From NCBI RefSeq assembly GCF_007748195.1, contig NZ_CP037920.1:6635300-6699299 (forward strand): a DNA stretch of 64,000 nt, written 5' to 3'. The stretch is from Gimesia aquarii (lineage in GTDB: Bacteria > Planctomycetota > Planctomycetia > Planctomycetales > Planctomycetaceae). Positions 27,835 to 37,741 of this stretch are shown here, one piece after another; the first letter of the stretch is position 1, and each line of letters begins with the position of its first letter. Position numbers and translations under genes: made by a program. The notes beneath the pieces were generated by a model, which saw only the letters and a list, made by a program, of their open reading frames with translations, searched no databases and was not told the origin of the DNA.

Positions 27835-29736
27835 CTATTCGACAAATAACAGTGGGGATACGTCACCATTCTTATCAAACCGACCGATCACTGATTCGTA
27901 ATTGGTGTTATGACCTAATACGGCGCGTGAACTTTCGCCTTTCTTCAGGCTGCGATAAACTAACAACTGATGTGCCCCAATACGTAATCGATGTCCCGAA
28001 GCTTCATCCCGAGCCGAAATTTTGCCCCCTTCACTCACAGTCAGACTAGCCCAGTCTGCAGGTTTCCGTTTCAACCCCGGCTCCCAATCAATGATTAACG
28101 GCGCATACAGGGCATTTCCGAGAGACGCCTGATGTAATACGAGCTGATTTTGGTCGTCCAGGGTCAGGCTGCCAGGCTGAAAGAAGTCACGTTCTTGTGG
28201 CAAACCAATCGGAAAGACACGGGCAGACAGGCCTTTGGTTTTGAATTGTAATTCATGAGTCCCTTCCTTCAAAGAACCTTTAATGCCGGGAGAAATGGGA
28301 ATCACAGAACGGTACTCAAGATTTGCTGTTTCTGTTCCTGTGACAATATCGGAAAGAAAGACAAAATGTTGATTACGCGGTAATAAAATTTGTCGCTCCA
28401 ACTTGTATCCAGACTCCAGATCCATTTGCAGTTCCAGATAATCTGCATCCTCATCAGAATGCCAGCAGATACAACTCCACTCACCATCTCCCGAGATTGC
28501 CCGTTCATCAGCGGTGAGTGAAAAATTCCAGTCACCCTCGATTAATAGCTTACCTGTTGTTGATAAACTCAATTCAGGTAAGTCGCCATTCCAGGTCGTG
28601 ACCAGCAAGTTTGACGCGTCAGACCAGTAATTGCGCATGGTAGCAATAGCAGACCAGTCAGACTGATTGGAAGGCTCTTCATCTGTCTGAAAGAAAAACT
28701 TTTGACGCTTTTTTCCGGAAGTCAGCGCCTTTAAATATCGACGCTCTACTCCTCTGGCAGGTAAATCCGCGTAATGAGCCGCGAGTGTAAGCAAGAAATA
28801 ATGCTCGACAGCATGCACAGGACAAAGTGCGATTTTTCCTGAACCGTCACAAAGCATAATCAAATTTTCAACCGACCATTGAAATCGTTCATGAGCTTCT
28901 TGATCCCACACTGTCTTTCCCCAGACATGGCCGATATATGACGCTCGTGTTAAGGCAGCCAACCAGTAATCCAGGCGAGCATGGAAGTCCGCATGTGGTG
29001 TCCCATCTGTATCAGTTCGATCAAAAAAGCAATCTCGCAGATTCTGCTGTCCTAACTGTCGAAAGTTTTTTGCCCCTGAAATCTCCTGGAAGAGAAACCC
29101 TAATCGCCAGGGCAACTCACCGGAAATGAGAATCACTTGATCTTCTGTCGTATCTGAAAAATCAGTCTCTTCAAGATTGAAACAAAGTGAAGCAGCTGCG
29201 AACAGACAATGGCGCCAAACCGTAACCAAAGTAGAGGGAGCTAAACAATACCCAACATTCTCCACGACTTCTGTTAAAAGTAATAACTCATATGGCAACA
29301 ATGGTTCTGAAATGCAAACCTGATCTAACCAGCCCACTAATAAACGGCTGACTTCATCCCAGCTCAATTCAGGTGTTTTTTTACGTTTTGCTTTCTTTGA
29401 TCCCTTTGTGTTCTTTTCAGATACGTCTCGAATCGACTTGACAAGATTGATTAAATCCGATGTGCGACATGTGTTCTCAGTCTCATCCTCAGACCAGAGA
29501 GCAGCCCAGAGCATCCCTTCAGATTGTTTACCCCGTCTCTTTTGCTTCGAAATTTCTTTGAGTTGTGAACCTAAGCCCCTGGAAAATCGATCCAGATCTC
29601 CCACTTGCGCGGCTTTCTTCAAATCCCTGGCTGATTTTGACTTCCATTTCACCGTCAGCAGGAATTCTTCATCAGTCAGCGAAAACAGCTGTTGAGGTAC
29701 CGATTGACCAAATACGATTGACATTGTTTCTTCCAT
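27835..29736 (-). CDS. Heparinase II/III-like protein (tentative)
   Basis: 633 aa from an ATG with GGGGA at 8 bases; a GTG 14 codons upstream is less likely. The N-terminal half (to about 370) is helical and contains the segments CLAPSTLVTVWRHCLFAA and LDYWLAALTRASYIG, like an alpha/alpha toroid. The C-terminal half (about 390-620) is beta-rich with WSCICWHSDEDADYLELQMD and LERQILLPRNQHFVFLSD, resembling the sandwich domain of heparinase/alginate lyases. No signal peptide is visible and I cannot point to catalytic Tyr/His residues, so activity is uncertain. Possibly a cytosolic or degenerate polysaccharide-lyase relative found in planctomycetes. Confidence 0.55.
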   Translation of the reverse strand: MEETMSIVFGQSVPQQLFSLTDEEFLLTVKWKSKSARDLKKAAQVGDLDRFSRGLGSQLKEISKQKRRGKQSEGMLWAALWSEDETENTCRTSDLINLVKSIRDVSEKNTKGSKKAKRKKTPELSWDEVSRLLVGWLDQVCISEPLLPYELLLLTEVVENVGYCLAPSTLVTVWRHCLFAAASLCFNLEETDFSDTTEDQVILISGELPWRLGFLFQEISGAKNFRQLGQQNLRDCFFDRTDTDGTPHADFHARLDYWLAALTRASYIGHVWGKTVWDQEAHERFQWSVENLIMLCDGSGKIALCPVHAVEHYFLLTLAAHYADLPARGVERRYLKALTSGKKRQKFFFQTDEEPSNQSDWSAIATMRNYWSDASNLLVTTWNGDLPELSLSTTGKLLIEGDWNFSLTADERAISGDGEWSCICWHSDEDADYLELQMDLESGYKLERQILLPRNQHFVFLSDIVTGTETANLEYRSVIPISPGIKGSLKEGTHELQFKTKGLSARVFPIGLPQERDFFQPGSLTLDDQNQLVLHQASLGNALYAPLIIDWEPGLKRKPADWASLTVSEGGKISARDEASGHRLRIGAHQLLVYRSLKKGESSRAVLGHNTNYESVIGRFDKNGDVSPLLFVE

Positions 29737-29807
29737 TGATTGTTCCCCAACAATACTTTTGATTTTCACTCGGAGCACTGATTCAAGACTGGATTGGTGA
29801 AGCCGAC

Positions 29808-29826
29808 GCTGAGCATGTATCTCAGC
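29808..29826. other. Hairpin between the amidohydrolase and heparinase-like genes
   Basis: GCTGAG-N7-CTCAGC, a 6-bp perfect stem with no T-run. It may be a leader structure of the leftward heparinase-like gene. Confidence 0.3.
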
Positions 29827-29901
29827 AGGTACCGGGATGGAAACCCCAGCACTTAGACTGCGACAATTAGAAGATATAGGGTAACCAGATTTCCCGTGAA
29901 A

Positions 29902-31128
29902 TCAATTGACCCAGCCCCCATTCAACATGACACGCGCAACATGTGACTGTGCATTTAACAAAAGATCACTGCCAGTAGAGGATTTTGAACCGTCGGGCAA
30001 TTGAACCAAAGCCAAATCAGCCCTTTTTCCAATTGTTATTGAACCGACATCTTGAGACAGACCTAAAGCACGTGCCCCAGCCAGGGTGCCACATTCCAAG
30101 ATTAAATCGGGAGAAATCTCTGAAAAGTTCTCACGTAGAAATTGTAGCTCATTCCAAAGGCTCAAATCCGGGTTGGACGCTCGGCTATCAGTCCCAATTG
30201 CCACATTGATGCCTCGCTCGATCATTCTCAGCCAGGGATGAGGGGTGTGACCGAAGTAATGGTGTGTTCTTGGACAATAGACAACCGAAATCTGTGGTGC
30301 CTGTCTCAGAAATTCGATTTCAATTTCACCAAAATAGTTGCCATGAACGGCTAAGGCAGACGTCAATTCTGCCAAAGGGGCCAGATAGTCAAACATCCGC
30401 ACATCCTCTCTCAAGATGTTTGGATCCCATAGCCCCAGTTCTGTTAACAATTTGACAAAGGGCCCTTGTTTCCGCTCCAGGAAATCCAGTTCTGCTTGTG
30501 TCTCTGCCAGATGGACGGCAACAGGTGCCACCTGATTTCGAGCCTCGTTGACAAGACTCAGATATAAATCGGGATGAACGCTATAAGGCGCATGTGGGCT
30601 CAATCCTAACTGTATCAAATGAGACTCAGCCTGATCTGGAATCTCCTCAAAAAACTGATCTGCGATACGTTCCTGTTCTGAAATACGATCAGCAGAAAAA
30701 CCCAGGCACTCTCGAAAGACCACTGCATGGGGTACCTGTCGATTCTGTGCGAACAGATGCAGACTCGCGACACTCGTCGCAATTTCCCCAATACACGTCG
30801 TTCCCGATTCCAAACACTCCTGGATGCCTTTTCGAATTTTCGGCTCTACGGAAGTAGAACTTTCAAAGCGCGACTTCATGACCGACCGAATCCAGTCAGT
30901 AAAAGGAGCGACCGGGCCTAATGGATTTTCAAGATCGCTGAATTCCAAATGTGTATGAGCATTTATCAATCCCGGAATGATGGCAGTATTTCCCAAATCA
31001 ACAGCCTGGGGATGATCACCCGCATAAACGGCGGTAATATGAGAACCTTCCACTTCTACCACCGCATGTTCAAGTGGTGGTCTTTCCACGGGGAAGACCC
31101 AACGTGCTTTTAAGATCTGACGTTCCAA
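29902..31128 (-). CDS. COG0402 amidohydrolase; candidate aminofutalosine deaminase
   Basis: 408 aa from a TTG start. It is a metal-dependent amidohydrolase of the ATZ/TRZ (COG0402) group: HxH in GLINAHTHLEF (His58/His60), LSPHAPYSVH (about 195), HLAETQAELDF (about 223) and GTDSRASN (about 318) supply the metal ligands and catalytic acid. Known members deaminate purine-like rings. COG0402 proteins are known to deaminate 6-amino-6-deoxyfutalosine in some menaquinone producers, and mqnA and mqnC lie in the same leftward run 3.4 kb upstream. A role as the aminofutalosine deaminase step is therefore a reasonable inference, but other deaminase or hydrolase substrates are possible. Confidence 0.7.
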   Translation of the reverse strand: MERQILKARWVFPVERPPLEHAVVEVEGSHITAVYAGDHPQAVDLGNTAIIPGLINAHTHLEFSDLENPLGPVAPFTDWIRSVMKSRFESSTSVEPKIRKGIQECLESGTTCIGEIATSVASLHLFAQNRQVPHAVVFRECLGFSADRISEQERIADQFFEEIPDQAESHLIQLGLSPHAPYSVHPDLYLSLVNEARNQVAPVAVHLAETQAELDFLERKQGPFVKLLTELGLWDPNILREDVRMFDYLAPLAELTSALAVHGNYFGEIEIEFLRQAPQISVVYCPRTHHYFGHTPHPWLRMIERGINVAIGTDSRASNPDLSLWNELQFLRENFSEISPDLILECGTLAGARALGLSQDVGSITIGKRADLALVQLPDGSKSSTGSDLLLNAQSHVARVMLNGGWVN

Positions 31129-31198
31129 AGTTCTACTTTTGATAAGATGGAATTTGAGTACAGATAGGGAAAAGAATCACGGCATTGTATCAGACCGG

Positions 31199-33607
31199 TC
31201 ATGATTTGGAATCAGTTAAACGGCGGTCCAATGTCAAAGGCTGGGTTGTATCAAGGTTTGCAGGAGTCACTGACTGATTTTGAATCCAACGTAACAAAAC
31301 AATCGCAATCAGACCGCAAATCAAGAGTAAAGGCCAGGAATACCGCAAACCCTCCGGTTCCATCCGCACAAAATGCTGTAACCCATTTGTGGGAACCCAA
31401 TTTTCAGGAATTCGTTCTCTGAATACGGAAAGACCGTTGTAAATAAAGTGAAAGACAACTCCTGGTAACAGACTGCGACTGTGAACGGCCATTAATCCCA
31501 GGACTAACCCCAACAACGTAGCGTTGAACACCTGCTGTGGAATCATATGCATCGCACCGAAGGTCACGCTCGACAAAATAATTGCCAGCCAGGCCCGACC
31601 ACGGCGGCCAAACCCACTTAAAATAAAACCCCGGAACGCCAATTCTTCACAAACGGCAGGAGCCAAAGCAAACGCCATCAACACTAACCAGATCGGTTGG
31701 GTCGGATCTGACATTCCCTTGAGAACTGCCACCGTGCCTTCAGGAAGTGCGGGGAAAAACCAATCCAAGCTCACCGCCAACTCGAGCGACAAAGGGTGTA
31801 AGATGAAAGGCAAAATAATGCCAACCGCTAAAAATCCAAGACTAGGCAAATAGAGTCGGAATGTTTTTCTGACACTGGTGGTCAACATGATCCCCATGAT
31901 CAAAGCGGGAGTCGCAATGATCGCCAATTGTTGAATCATCAAAAGCTGCATCATACGCAGGGGGCGTTCTGCTTCGGTTGCAGACTGAATTGCAGCACTC
32001 ATGCTGTTCATCACCCCGAACTGTAACAACATGATGATCACAAAACAGAATCCAGCTTCGGCAAAACTGGGTAATGAGTCCTTGGTTTTCAACAGGTGCC
32101 GTAGCCACAAACCGAGTTCAAACCGTTCCGCTTCTCGGAATAGAACATCTTCACGTTGAAATTGATCGATGGCCCACCAGAGTGCCAACAGACTGTAACC
32201 GATACTTGTGACTAAAACAGGAATCGCATACACATAAAGAATTCCGGCATTGACAGAGGAGAGGAGCATACCTTTCAAGAGCAATGCGACACCGACAACA
32301 GGCATCAAGCTGTAAAACGCATTGATTTCGACGGCCGGTGATAAGCAGAAAACCGTCAGCCCCAGTGTGACCATCAATAATGGTGTTAGATAATATTGTC
32401 CTTCTTTGCTACTGCGGGCGAAGGTGGCAAACGCGAGACATAGTGCGCTAAACAATGCCGACAGGGGAATCAACAACAGTACGATCCAGAATAAAGCTGA
32501 GAAAGATGGGAACGAGAGATCTCCGATCTTGGAAAGCGCCCCCGAACCTGCGAGATTGACCATATGTTTCCCGGTAAACCCCATACTGGCCAGATTCAGC
32601 AGAGCTGTGGAAACACTGAAAATCAGAACGGTTAAAAACTTTCCTAACACAATTTCAGTACGTTTTGCAGGAGAAATCAGTAACGTTTCCATCGTACCAC
32701 GCTCTTTTTCTCCGGCTCCCAAATCAATCGCCGGATAAAACGCACCTGTGGCTGCCATAATTATTAATAGAGCCGGAAAAAGTTTACTCCAGAGATTCGC
32801 CGCCAATTGTTCATCCTGAGCCAAATCGATGACATCCGGGTTGATGGGTGTTGGTAATGACTCGGGAAGATTAGCCCGATGCAATCGCGCTCTTAGTATC
32901 TCCTTCTCCCAGGCCTCTATTGCTTCATCCACACGACGATAGGCAATCATCGATTTTTCGTCTGCGTTGTTCTCTAAAATTAAAGGCCGCAGAGAATCAG
33001 CGGGATCAAAGTCAATCGGTTCATGCCGCTCCAGTTTCTCACTAACTCGTTCGATTTCCTGAGAAAGTCCCTTGGGAATCAAAATCAAAACTTGAATCTG
33101 ACTTTCCGCAAACAATGCACTCAGTCTGGCATTGGTCTCTTCCAACTCCACGATCAGCCGCGCAGCTTTCTGTTTTTCAGTTTTACTGTCGATTTCCTCT
33201 AATTCGTCGAGTAATTTCTGATGAGTCTTCAGCACCACTTCCAGTGCATAGGCTTGTTTCAAGATTTCCTGTTGTTGTTCATTTTCAAGAATATTTTCGG
33301 ATTCCTCAGATTGTTTACTGTCTGTAAAGACGCGTAACTTATCTGCATCAGCGGGAATTCGAAACCAATTCGAAACAAAACGGTCACCGTCTAATAACTG
33401 CGGGTGCTTTGGCAGATCATCGGCTCCGAGGATGACTACATTACGTGGCTGCTCGGAAAACAGAACGGTCATCTGGACCATTCCGATGCCCATCGCCGGA
33501 TAGAGTAACAGCGGGAGAATAGCCACCATGAATAGCGTGCGCCGATCTCTCATCTGGTCCCGCAATTCACGCAGCAAAATAAGCTTAATATTCTTCCAGT
33601 GTATCAT
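31199..33607 (-). CDS. ABC-2 permease fused to a CPBP/CAAX-type intramembrane protease
   Basis: 802 aa. N-terminal ABC-2 (NatB-like) permease: a first transmembrane helix at about 22-45, a large external loop (about 45-290, coiled-coil-like around 110-200) and a block of helices (about 290-530). The C-terminal about 230 residues form a CPBP/Abi domain with the glutamate pair EELAFRG (about 676-682), FGAMH (His, about 705-710) and the last motif VVFHFIYNGL, i.e. the metalloprotease residues are intact. The partner ATPase gene lies 5 bp upstream. Fusion of exporter and protease suggests processing of an exported peptide or envelope protein; the substrate is unknown. Confidence 0.88.
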   Translation of the reverse strand: MIHWKNIKLILLRELRDQMRDRRTLFMVAILPLLLYPAMGIGMVQMTVLFSEQPRNVVILGADDLPKHPQLLDGDRFVSNWFRIPADADKLRVFTDSKQSEESENILENEQQQEILKQAYALEVVLKTHQKLLDELEEIDSKTEKQKAARLIVELEETNARLSALFAESQIQVLILIPKGLSQEIERVSEKLERHEPIDFDPADSLRPLILENNADEKSMIAYRRVDEAIEAWEKEILRARLHRANLPESLPTPINPDVIDLAQDEQLAANLWSKLFPALLIIMAATGAFYPAIDLGAGEKERGTMETLLISPAKRTEIVLGKFLTVLIFSVSTALLNLASMGFTGKHMVNLAGSGALSKIGDLSFPSFSALFWIVLLLIPLSALFSALCLAFATFARSSKEGQYYLTPLLMVTLGLTVFCLSPAVEINAFYSLMPVVGVALLLKGMLLSSVNAGILYVYAIPVLVTSIGYSLLALWWAIDQFQREDVLFREAERFELGLWLRHLLKTKDSLPSFAEAGFCFVIIMLLQFGVMNSMSAAIQSATEAERPLRMMQLLMIQQLAIIATPALIMGIMLTTSVRKTFRLYLPSLGFLAVGIILPFILHPLSLELAVSLDWFFPALPEGTVAVLKGMSDPTQPIWLVLMAFALAPAVCEELAFRGFILSGFGRRGRAWLAIILSSVTFGAMHMIPQQVFNATLLGLVLGLMAVHSRSLLPGVVFHFIYNGLSVFRERIPENWVPTNGLQHFVRMEPEGLRYSWPLLLICGLIAIVLLRWIQNQSVTPANLDTTQPLTLDRRLTDSKS

Positions 33608-33612
33608 CTGAA

Positions 33613-34374
33613 TTATTGAGCCTTCATCGCCAGTTGGTCTTCATGCTCTTGAATTAAACTGAAGAACAGTTCTTCCATATCCGACTCATGGTACTGTTCC
33701 TCGAGCTCCGGAATACTACCGATTGCCAGAATCTTTCCTTTATAGATAACTGCCACACGATCGCATAATTTTTCGACCTCCCGCATGATGTGAGTCGAAA
33801 AGATGATGCACTTACCTTCCTCACGCAATGCTTCGATGGTCTTCAGAACCGCGCGTGCTACCAATACATCGAGTCCCGAAGTTGGTTCATCAAAAATCAG
33901 AACCGGCGGATCATGAATGATCGTACGGGCTATAGAAACTTTTTGTTTCATCCCGGTCGACATTTTCGAACCGAGTAGATCCTTGATGTCCTGCATTTGC
34001 AGCGTTGTAAAAATACGATCAAGTCGCTCTTGAAGTTCATTCTCTTCAATGTCATACAGACGACCAAAGTACTCGACCATCTCCCAGGCAGTCATTCGAT
34101 CATAGATGCCAGTATTACAGGACATAAAACCGATATGAGTCCTTACATCCTGTGCCTGGGTCACCACATCATAGCCGGCAACAGTCGCAGAACCTGCGGA
34201 TGGCTGCAAAACCGTACTCAACATACGAAGACAGGTCGTTTTACCGGCACCATTTGGTCCCAGTAAACCAAAGATTTCACCAGCTTGGACATCAAAACTC
34301 ACAGAATCGAGCGCAACAATACTTCCACGACGCAAATCATCGAAACTCTTGCTCAACTGTTCGACATGAATCAT
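33613..34374 (-). CDS. NatA-like ABC transporter ATPase
   Basis: 253 aa. Walker [13 protein letters not shown] (36-47), Q-loop region, signature [13 protein letters not shown] (the NatA-type variant, not LSGGQ), Walker [13 protein letters not shown] and switch His in FSTHIM. It partners with the permease-protease fusion 5 bp downstream. Together they resemble the NatAB sodium/drug exporters, but the sequence does not fix the cargo. The upstream neighbour mqnC is 154 bp away on the same strand, so all of mqnA-mqnC-natA-natB-amidohydrolase could be one transcript or two. Confidence 0.92.
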   Translation of the reverse strand: MIHVEQLSKSFDDLRRGSIVALDSVSFDVQAGEIFGLLGPNGAGKTTCLRMLSTVLQPSAGSATVAGYDVVTQAQDVRTHIGFMSCNTGIYDRMTAWEMVEYFGRLYDIEENELQERLDRIFTTLQMQDIKDLLGSKMSTGMKQKVSIARTIIHDPPVLIFDEPTSGLDVLVARAVLKTIEALREEGKCIIFSTHIMREVEKLCDRVAVIYKGKILAIGSIPELEEQYHESDMEELFFSLIQEHEDQLAMKAQ

Positions 34375-34528
34375 AGCCGTCCGTTATCCCTGATGCCTAC
34401 GAAATGAGCGATTGGCTTTTCACCAATACATTGACTTAAGAGGCTTACTTATACGATATTCTTAATAGCAAGCATACCCTATGGGCGCGAATCGGCTGGT
34501 TAGAGGCCTGAGTCTGAATGAATTTCTC

Positions 34529-35680
34529 TTAGTTGAGCACTGGCAGAGGAACGTGACCTGAACCTTTGGCAGGACCATTCGAATCAGGATCATCGATATA
34601 TTCATAAAAGACATTGCGTTGTCGAGGAATGTATCCCGATTCCATAATACAGTGTCGAATTGTATCCACGGTCAGATGATGTGTCGTTCCTGCCTGGGAA
34701 ACGACGTTTTCTTCAATCATCAAACTTCCCATATCATTGGCACCGAAAAACAAAGCCATCTGTCCTGTCTTTTCACCCTGAGTTACCCAGGATGACTGAA
34801 TATTAGCAAAGTTGTTCAGATAAAGTCGACTAACGGCCTGTGTTTTCAGATACTCAAAGGCTCCCGCGGGAGGCACATACTCCATATCAGTATGATCAGG
34901 CTGTAAGGTCCAGCAAATAAATGCAGAGAAACCACCAGTCTCATCTTGTAGTTCGCGTAGACGATCCAGGTGCTCAATTCGCTCAGCCAATGTTTCGACA
35001 TGACCGAACATCATGGTTGCGCTCGAAATCCCTCCCAGTTCATGCCAGACCCGATTCACTTCCAACCAGCCATCAGTCAACACTTTTCCTCGCGTGATTT
35101 TTTTACGCACACGATCAACGAGAATTTCTCCACCACCGCCGGGAAGACTTCCCAAACCGACAGCCTTCAATCGTTCAAGCACCTGCTGTAAAGAGAGTTT
35201 ATTGACTTTGGTAAAGTGATATATCTCGGGTGGACTAAAACCATGAATATTCACTGAAGGGAATTTTTCACGTAAATCACGCAAGAGATCCTCATACCAT
35301 TCCAGCTTTAAGGTCGGATGCAGACCTCCCTGTAGCAGAATCTGGTCGCCTCCTAAAGCAATCGTCTCTTCGATTTTCTGATAGAGCTGCTCGGGCTTGA
35401 GAACATAGACTTCGGGATCATTGGGAGTTCGATAAAAGGCACAAAAATCACAGACCGCCGAACAGGAATTCGAATAGTTAATATTACGATCGATGTTATA
35501 AGTACGATAAGGCTCCGGGTGCAAACGTTTCGTCACTTCATTGGCAGCACGTCCCAGCGCAATCAGATCATGAGATTCCAATAACTGGAGTCCCTCTTCA
35601 CGGTTCAAACGCTCGCCGGCAACTGCTTTATCCAGCAGAGATGCAATTTCGGAAGACAAGAGGAACCCCCTCGGGAGCAA
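34529..35680 (-). CDS. mqnC: Cyclic dehypoxanthine futalosine synthase
   Basis: 383 aa. Radical-SAM enzyme that forms the cyclic intermediate in the futalosine route to menaquinone. The SAM-cluster motif is C73-AV-C77-DF-C80 (CSAVCDFC) after NINYSNS. The GGGGEILVDRVR motif, TMMFGHVET and SSWVTQG are characteristic of MqnC rather than of MqnE. It overlaps the mqnA stop by about 50 bases if the ATG is used; a TTG seven codons downstream would shorten the overlap. Translational coupling to mqnA is likely. MqnE, MqnB and MqnD homologues are not seen in the window. Confidence 0.92.
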   Translation of the reverse strand: MLPRGFLLSSEIASLLDKAVAGERLNREEGLQLLESHDLIALGRAANEVTKRLHPEPYRTYNIDRNINYSNSCSAVCDFCAFYRTPNDPEVYVLKPEQLYQKIEETIALGGDQILLQGGLHPTLKLEWYEDLLRDLREKFPSVNIHGFSPPEIYHFTKVNKLSLQQVLERLKAVGLGSLPGGGGEILVDRVRKKITRGKVLTDGWLEVNRVWHELGGISSATMMFGHVETLAERIEHLDRLRELQDETGGFSAFICWTLQPDHTDMEYVPPAGAFEYLKTQAVSRLYLNNFANIQSSWVTQGEKTGQMALFFGANDMGSLMIEENVVSQAGTTHHLTVDTIRHCIMESGYIPRQRNVFYEYIDDPDSNGPAKGSGHVPLPVLN

Positions 35681-36449
35681 GTCCCGTTTTAATAGCTAAT
35701 TCTTGAAATAAACGTAACCCACAACATTCTGCAGGTCCCAGATAAAAACTCAGATTATTTTTCAGATAACTCTGCGCCACAGAAACATCGATTCCTAACT
35801 TAGGTGCCTCACGACACGCAATTTCATCTAACAGAGTCACTCCTTTATCACGTGACTGGCATAACGATGTCTCTAGTGAACCTGTCTCCTGGTCTCTGCG
35901 AACGGCCCACATGGCAAACACAAAAGGTAAGCCAGTCCAGCGTAACCATTCTTCTCCTAAATCCCAGGTCGATACAAAATTTGTTGACGGTGTATGAATG
36001 GCACGATCACCAATCAATAAAATCGCATCCGCGGTTGTTGCTTCGATTGTCTGTTCAATGGGTAGTGGCTCGACTTCAGGAATCACGCCATATTGCTCTG
36101 CTAACATTATTCGGACAAGAGTTGCACTCGTCCTTGAGCCCATATCCAATGCCAGTCGCCTGATCTTTCCCAGAGGCACACGACTATACATTTTCACACT
36201 CAACACCGGTCCTTGTGTCGCCACGCATGCATTCGAAATCACTTCGTAGTTCGAACTACGAAAAACCTCAATCGAAGGAACTAATCCTACATCAATCCGC
36301 CCTGCTGCCAGATCATCAGCCAGCAGGCTGGGATAATCTAACATTAGTTCAGCATTTTCAGCGAGACCTTCCAGATCTTCAATTAAAGGTTTCGAGTTGA
36401 GATAGGAGACCGCCCCCACACGTATCGGGGGTGGAACCAAGTTAGACAT
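35628..36449 (-). CDS. mqnA: Chorismate dehydratase
   Basis: 273 aa from an internal ATG chosen by family length; a start 20 codons upstream is also open and neither has a strong ribosome binding site. MqnA dehydrates chorismate to 3-enolpyruvyl-benzoate, the first step of the futalosine menaquinone pathway. The periplasmic-binding-protein-like fold shows IRVGAVSYLNSKPL at the start, GRIDVGLVPSIE and LALDMGSRTSATLVRIML. It overlaps mqnC. Nothing suggests regulation beyond a shared promoter upstream. Confidence 0.9.
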   Translation of the reverse strand: MSNLVPPPIRVGAVSYLNSKPLIEDLEGLAENAELMLDYPSLLADDLAAGRIDVGLVPSIEVFRSSNYEVISNACVATQGPVLSVKMYSRVPLGKIRRLALDMGSRTSATLVRIMLAEQYGVIPEVEPLPIEQTIEATTADAILLIGDRAIHTPSTNFVSTWDLGEEWLRWTGLPFVFAMWAVRRDQETGSLETSLCQSRDKGVTLLDEIACREAPKLGIDVSVAQSYLKNNLSFYLGPAECCGLRLFQELAIKTGLAPEGVPLVFRNCISAG

Positions 36450-36736
36450 TATCGTTTGGCTTTCATTTCCAGTTGCATTGTCCAACTTATTATAGCCAGC
36501 AATCTTCATCTCGCAATCAGCTCTACTATGGTTGACCAGAGGTAGAACGTACTCTGATGCACATCCCGACCGATGGTGTTACAATTCGTTATTAAACTTG
36601 ACCTTCGTTATTATATTCTAGCAGTTTGTGCCCTCTCAATCAGGGACTATACCCTTGAAAATTTAAGGACAAGCGAAATTCAGCGGGATGTTTCATACCG
36701 CATGATCATATATTTTCATAAGAAAGCACCTAAGGT

Positions 36737-37564
36737 ATGTCAGAAAATAGATGCGTAAATGTTGGATTCATCGGGGCGGGTCGTATGGCGACAGCTCTGG
36801 CAGGAGGGTTAATTTCATCTGGGTTCACAACAGCTGAACATGTCTGGGCCAGTGATAAGTTTGAAACCGCTCTCACCGGATTTGCCCAAGAGACCGGTGC
36901 GCAAGCCGTCGAATCAAATTTGACCGTAATCCAACAGGCTGAAGTCATTATTCTGGCAGTGAAACCACAACAAATGATTGACGTAGTCCAGGAAATTGAA
37001 GGCGCTCTCAATGCCCACCACCTGATTGTCTCCATCGCTGCGGGCTGTCCACTGTCGTTCTTTCTGGATGAACTTGGAAAGGGCGTACGAATGATTCGAG
37101 TTATGCCTAATACCCCCTGCATGGTTCAGCAGGGAGCCTCTGCCTTCTCACGAGGAGGTCAGGCAACTGATGAAGATGCGTGCCTGGTTGAGTCATTGCT
37201 TTCGACTGTTGGCACTGCAGCTGAAGTTCCGGAGTCCCAACTGGATGCCGTGACTGGATTATCTGGAAGTGGTCCTGCTTACGTTTATCAAGTGATTGAA
37301 GCGCTCAGTGATGGAGGCGTAAGGATGGGGCTACCCCGGCACATCGCTACACAACTGGCTGCTCAAACGGTTAAAGGTGCCGCGGAGATGGTTCTTGAAA
37401 CGGGTGAACATCCTGGTACCCTAAAAGATGCGGTCACCAGTCCCGGCGGCACTACCATTGCCGGCATCCACGAATTAGAAGCCGGTGGTTTAAGACACAC
37501 TTTGATGAACGCGGTTAGCGCTGCTACAAACCGATCGATTGAACTCGGTAAAAGCTCTGAATAA
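36737..37564 (+). CDS. proC: Pyrroline-5-carboxylate reductase
   Basis: 275 aa. It makes proline from pyrroline-5-carboxylate with NAD(P)H. Rossmann motif FIGAGRMATAL (11-21), RVMPNTPCMVQQG, SGSGPAYVYQVIEAL and the C-terminal signature LKDAVTSPGGTTIAGIHELE (about 223-242) are complete. AAGGT directly precedes the ATG. A hairpin AAGCTCAA / TTGAGCTT (37569-37594) follows the stop but lacks a T-run. Confidence 0.95.
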   Translation: MSENRCVNVGFIGAGRMATALAGGLISSGFTTAEHVWASDKFETALTGFAQETGAQAVESNLTVIQQAEVIILAVKPQQMIDVVQEIEGALNAHHLIVSIAAGCPLSFFLDELGKGVRMIRVMPNTPCMVQQGASAFSRGGQATDEDACLVESLLSTVGTAAEVPESQLDAVTGLSGSGPAYVYQVIEALSDGGVRMGLPRHIATQLAAQTVKGAAEMVLETGEHPGTLKDAVTSPGGTTIAGIHELEAGGLRHTLMNAVSAATNRSIELGKSSE

Positions 37565-37568
37565 TCCA

Positions 37569-37594
37569 AAGCTCAATAAGCCACTGTTGAGCTT
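37569..37594 (+). terminator. Possible weak terminator after proC
   Basis: A perfect 8-bp stem with a 10-base loop, 5 bp past the proC stop. No T-run follows, so termination would be weak or need a factor. Confidence 0.35.
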
Positions 37595-37741
37595 GTGGAG
37601 AAACCTCTCTTTCACTGTGGAATTATTTGTCATACCCATTTCATTAATTTTATTAACGAACTTGCGTTACCTGACTGGTTTTCTCAGAATAAAATAGAAC
37701 TTCCATTAATTCCCCACCTGAAAACATCGGGAGACACAACA

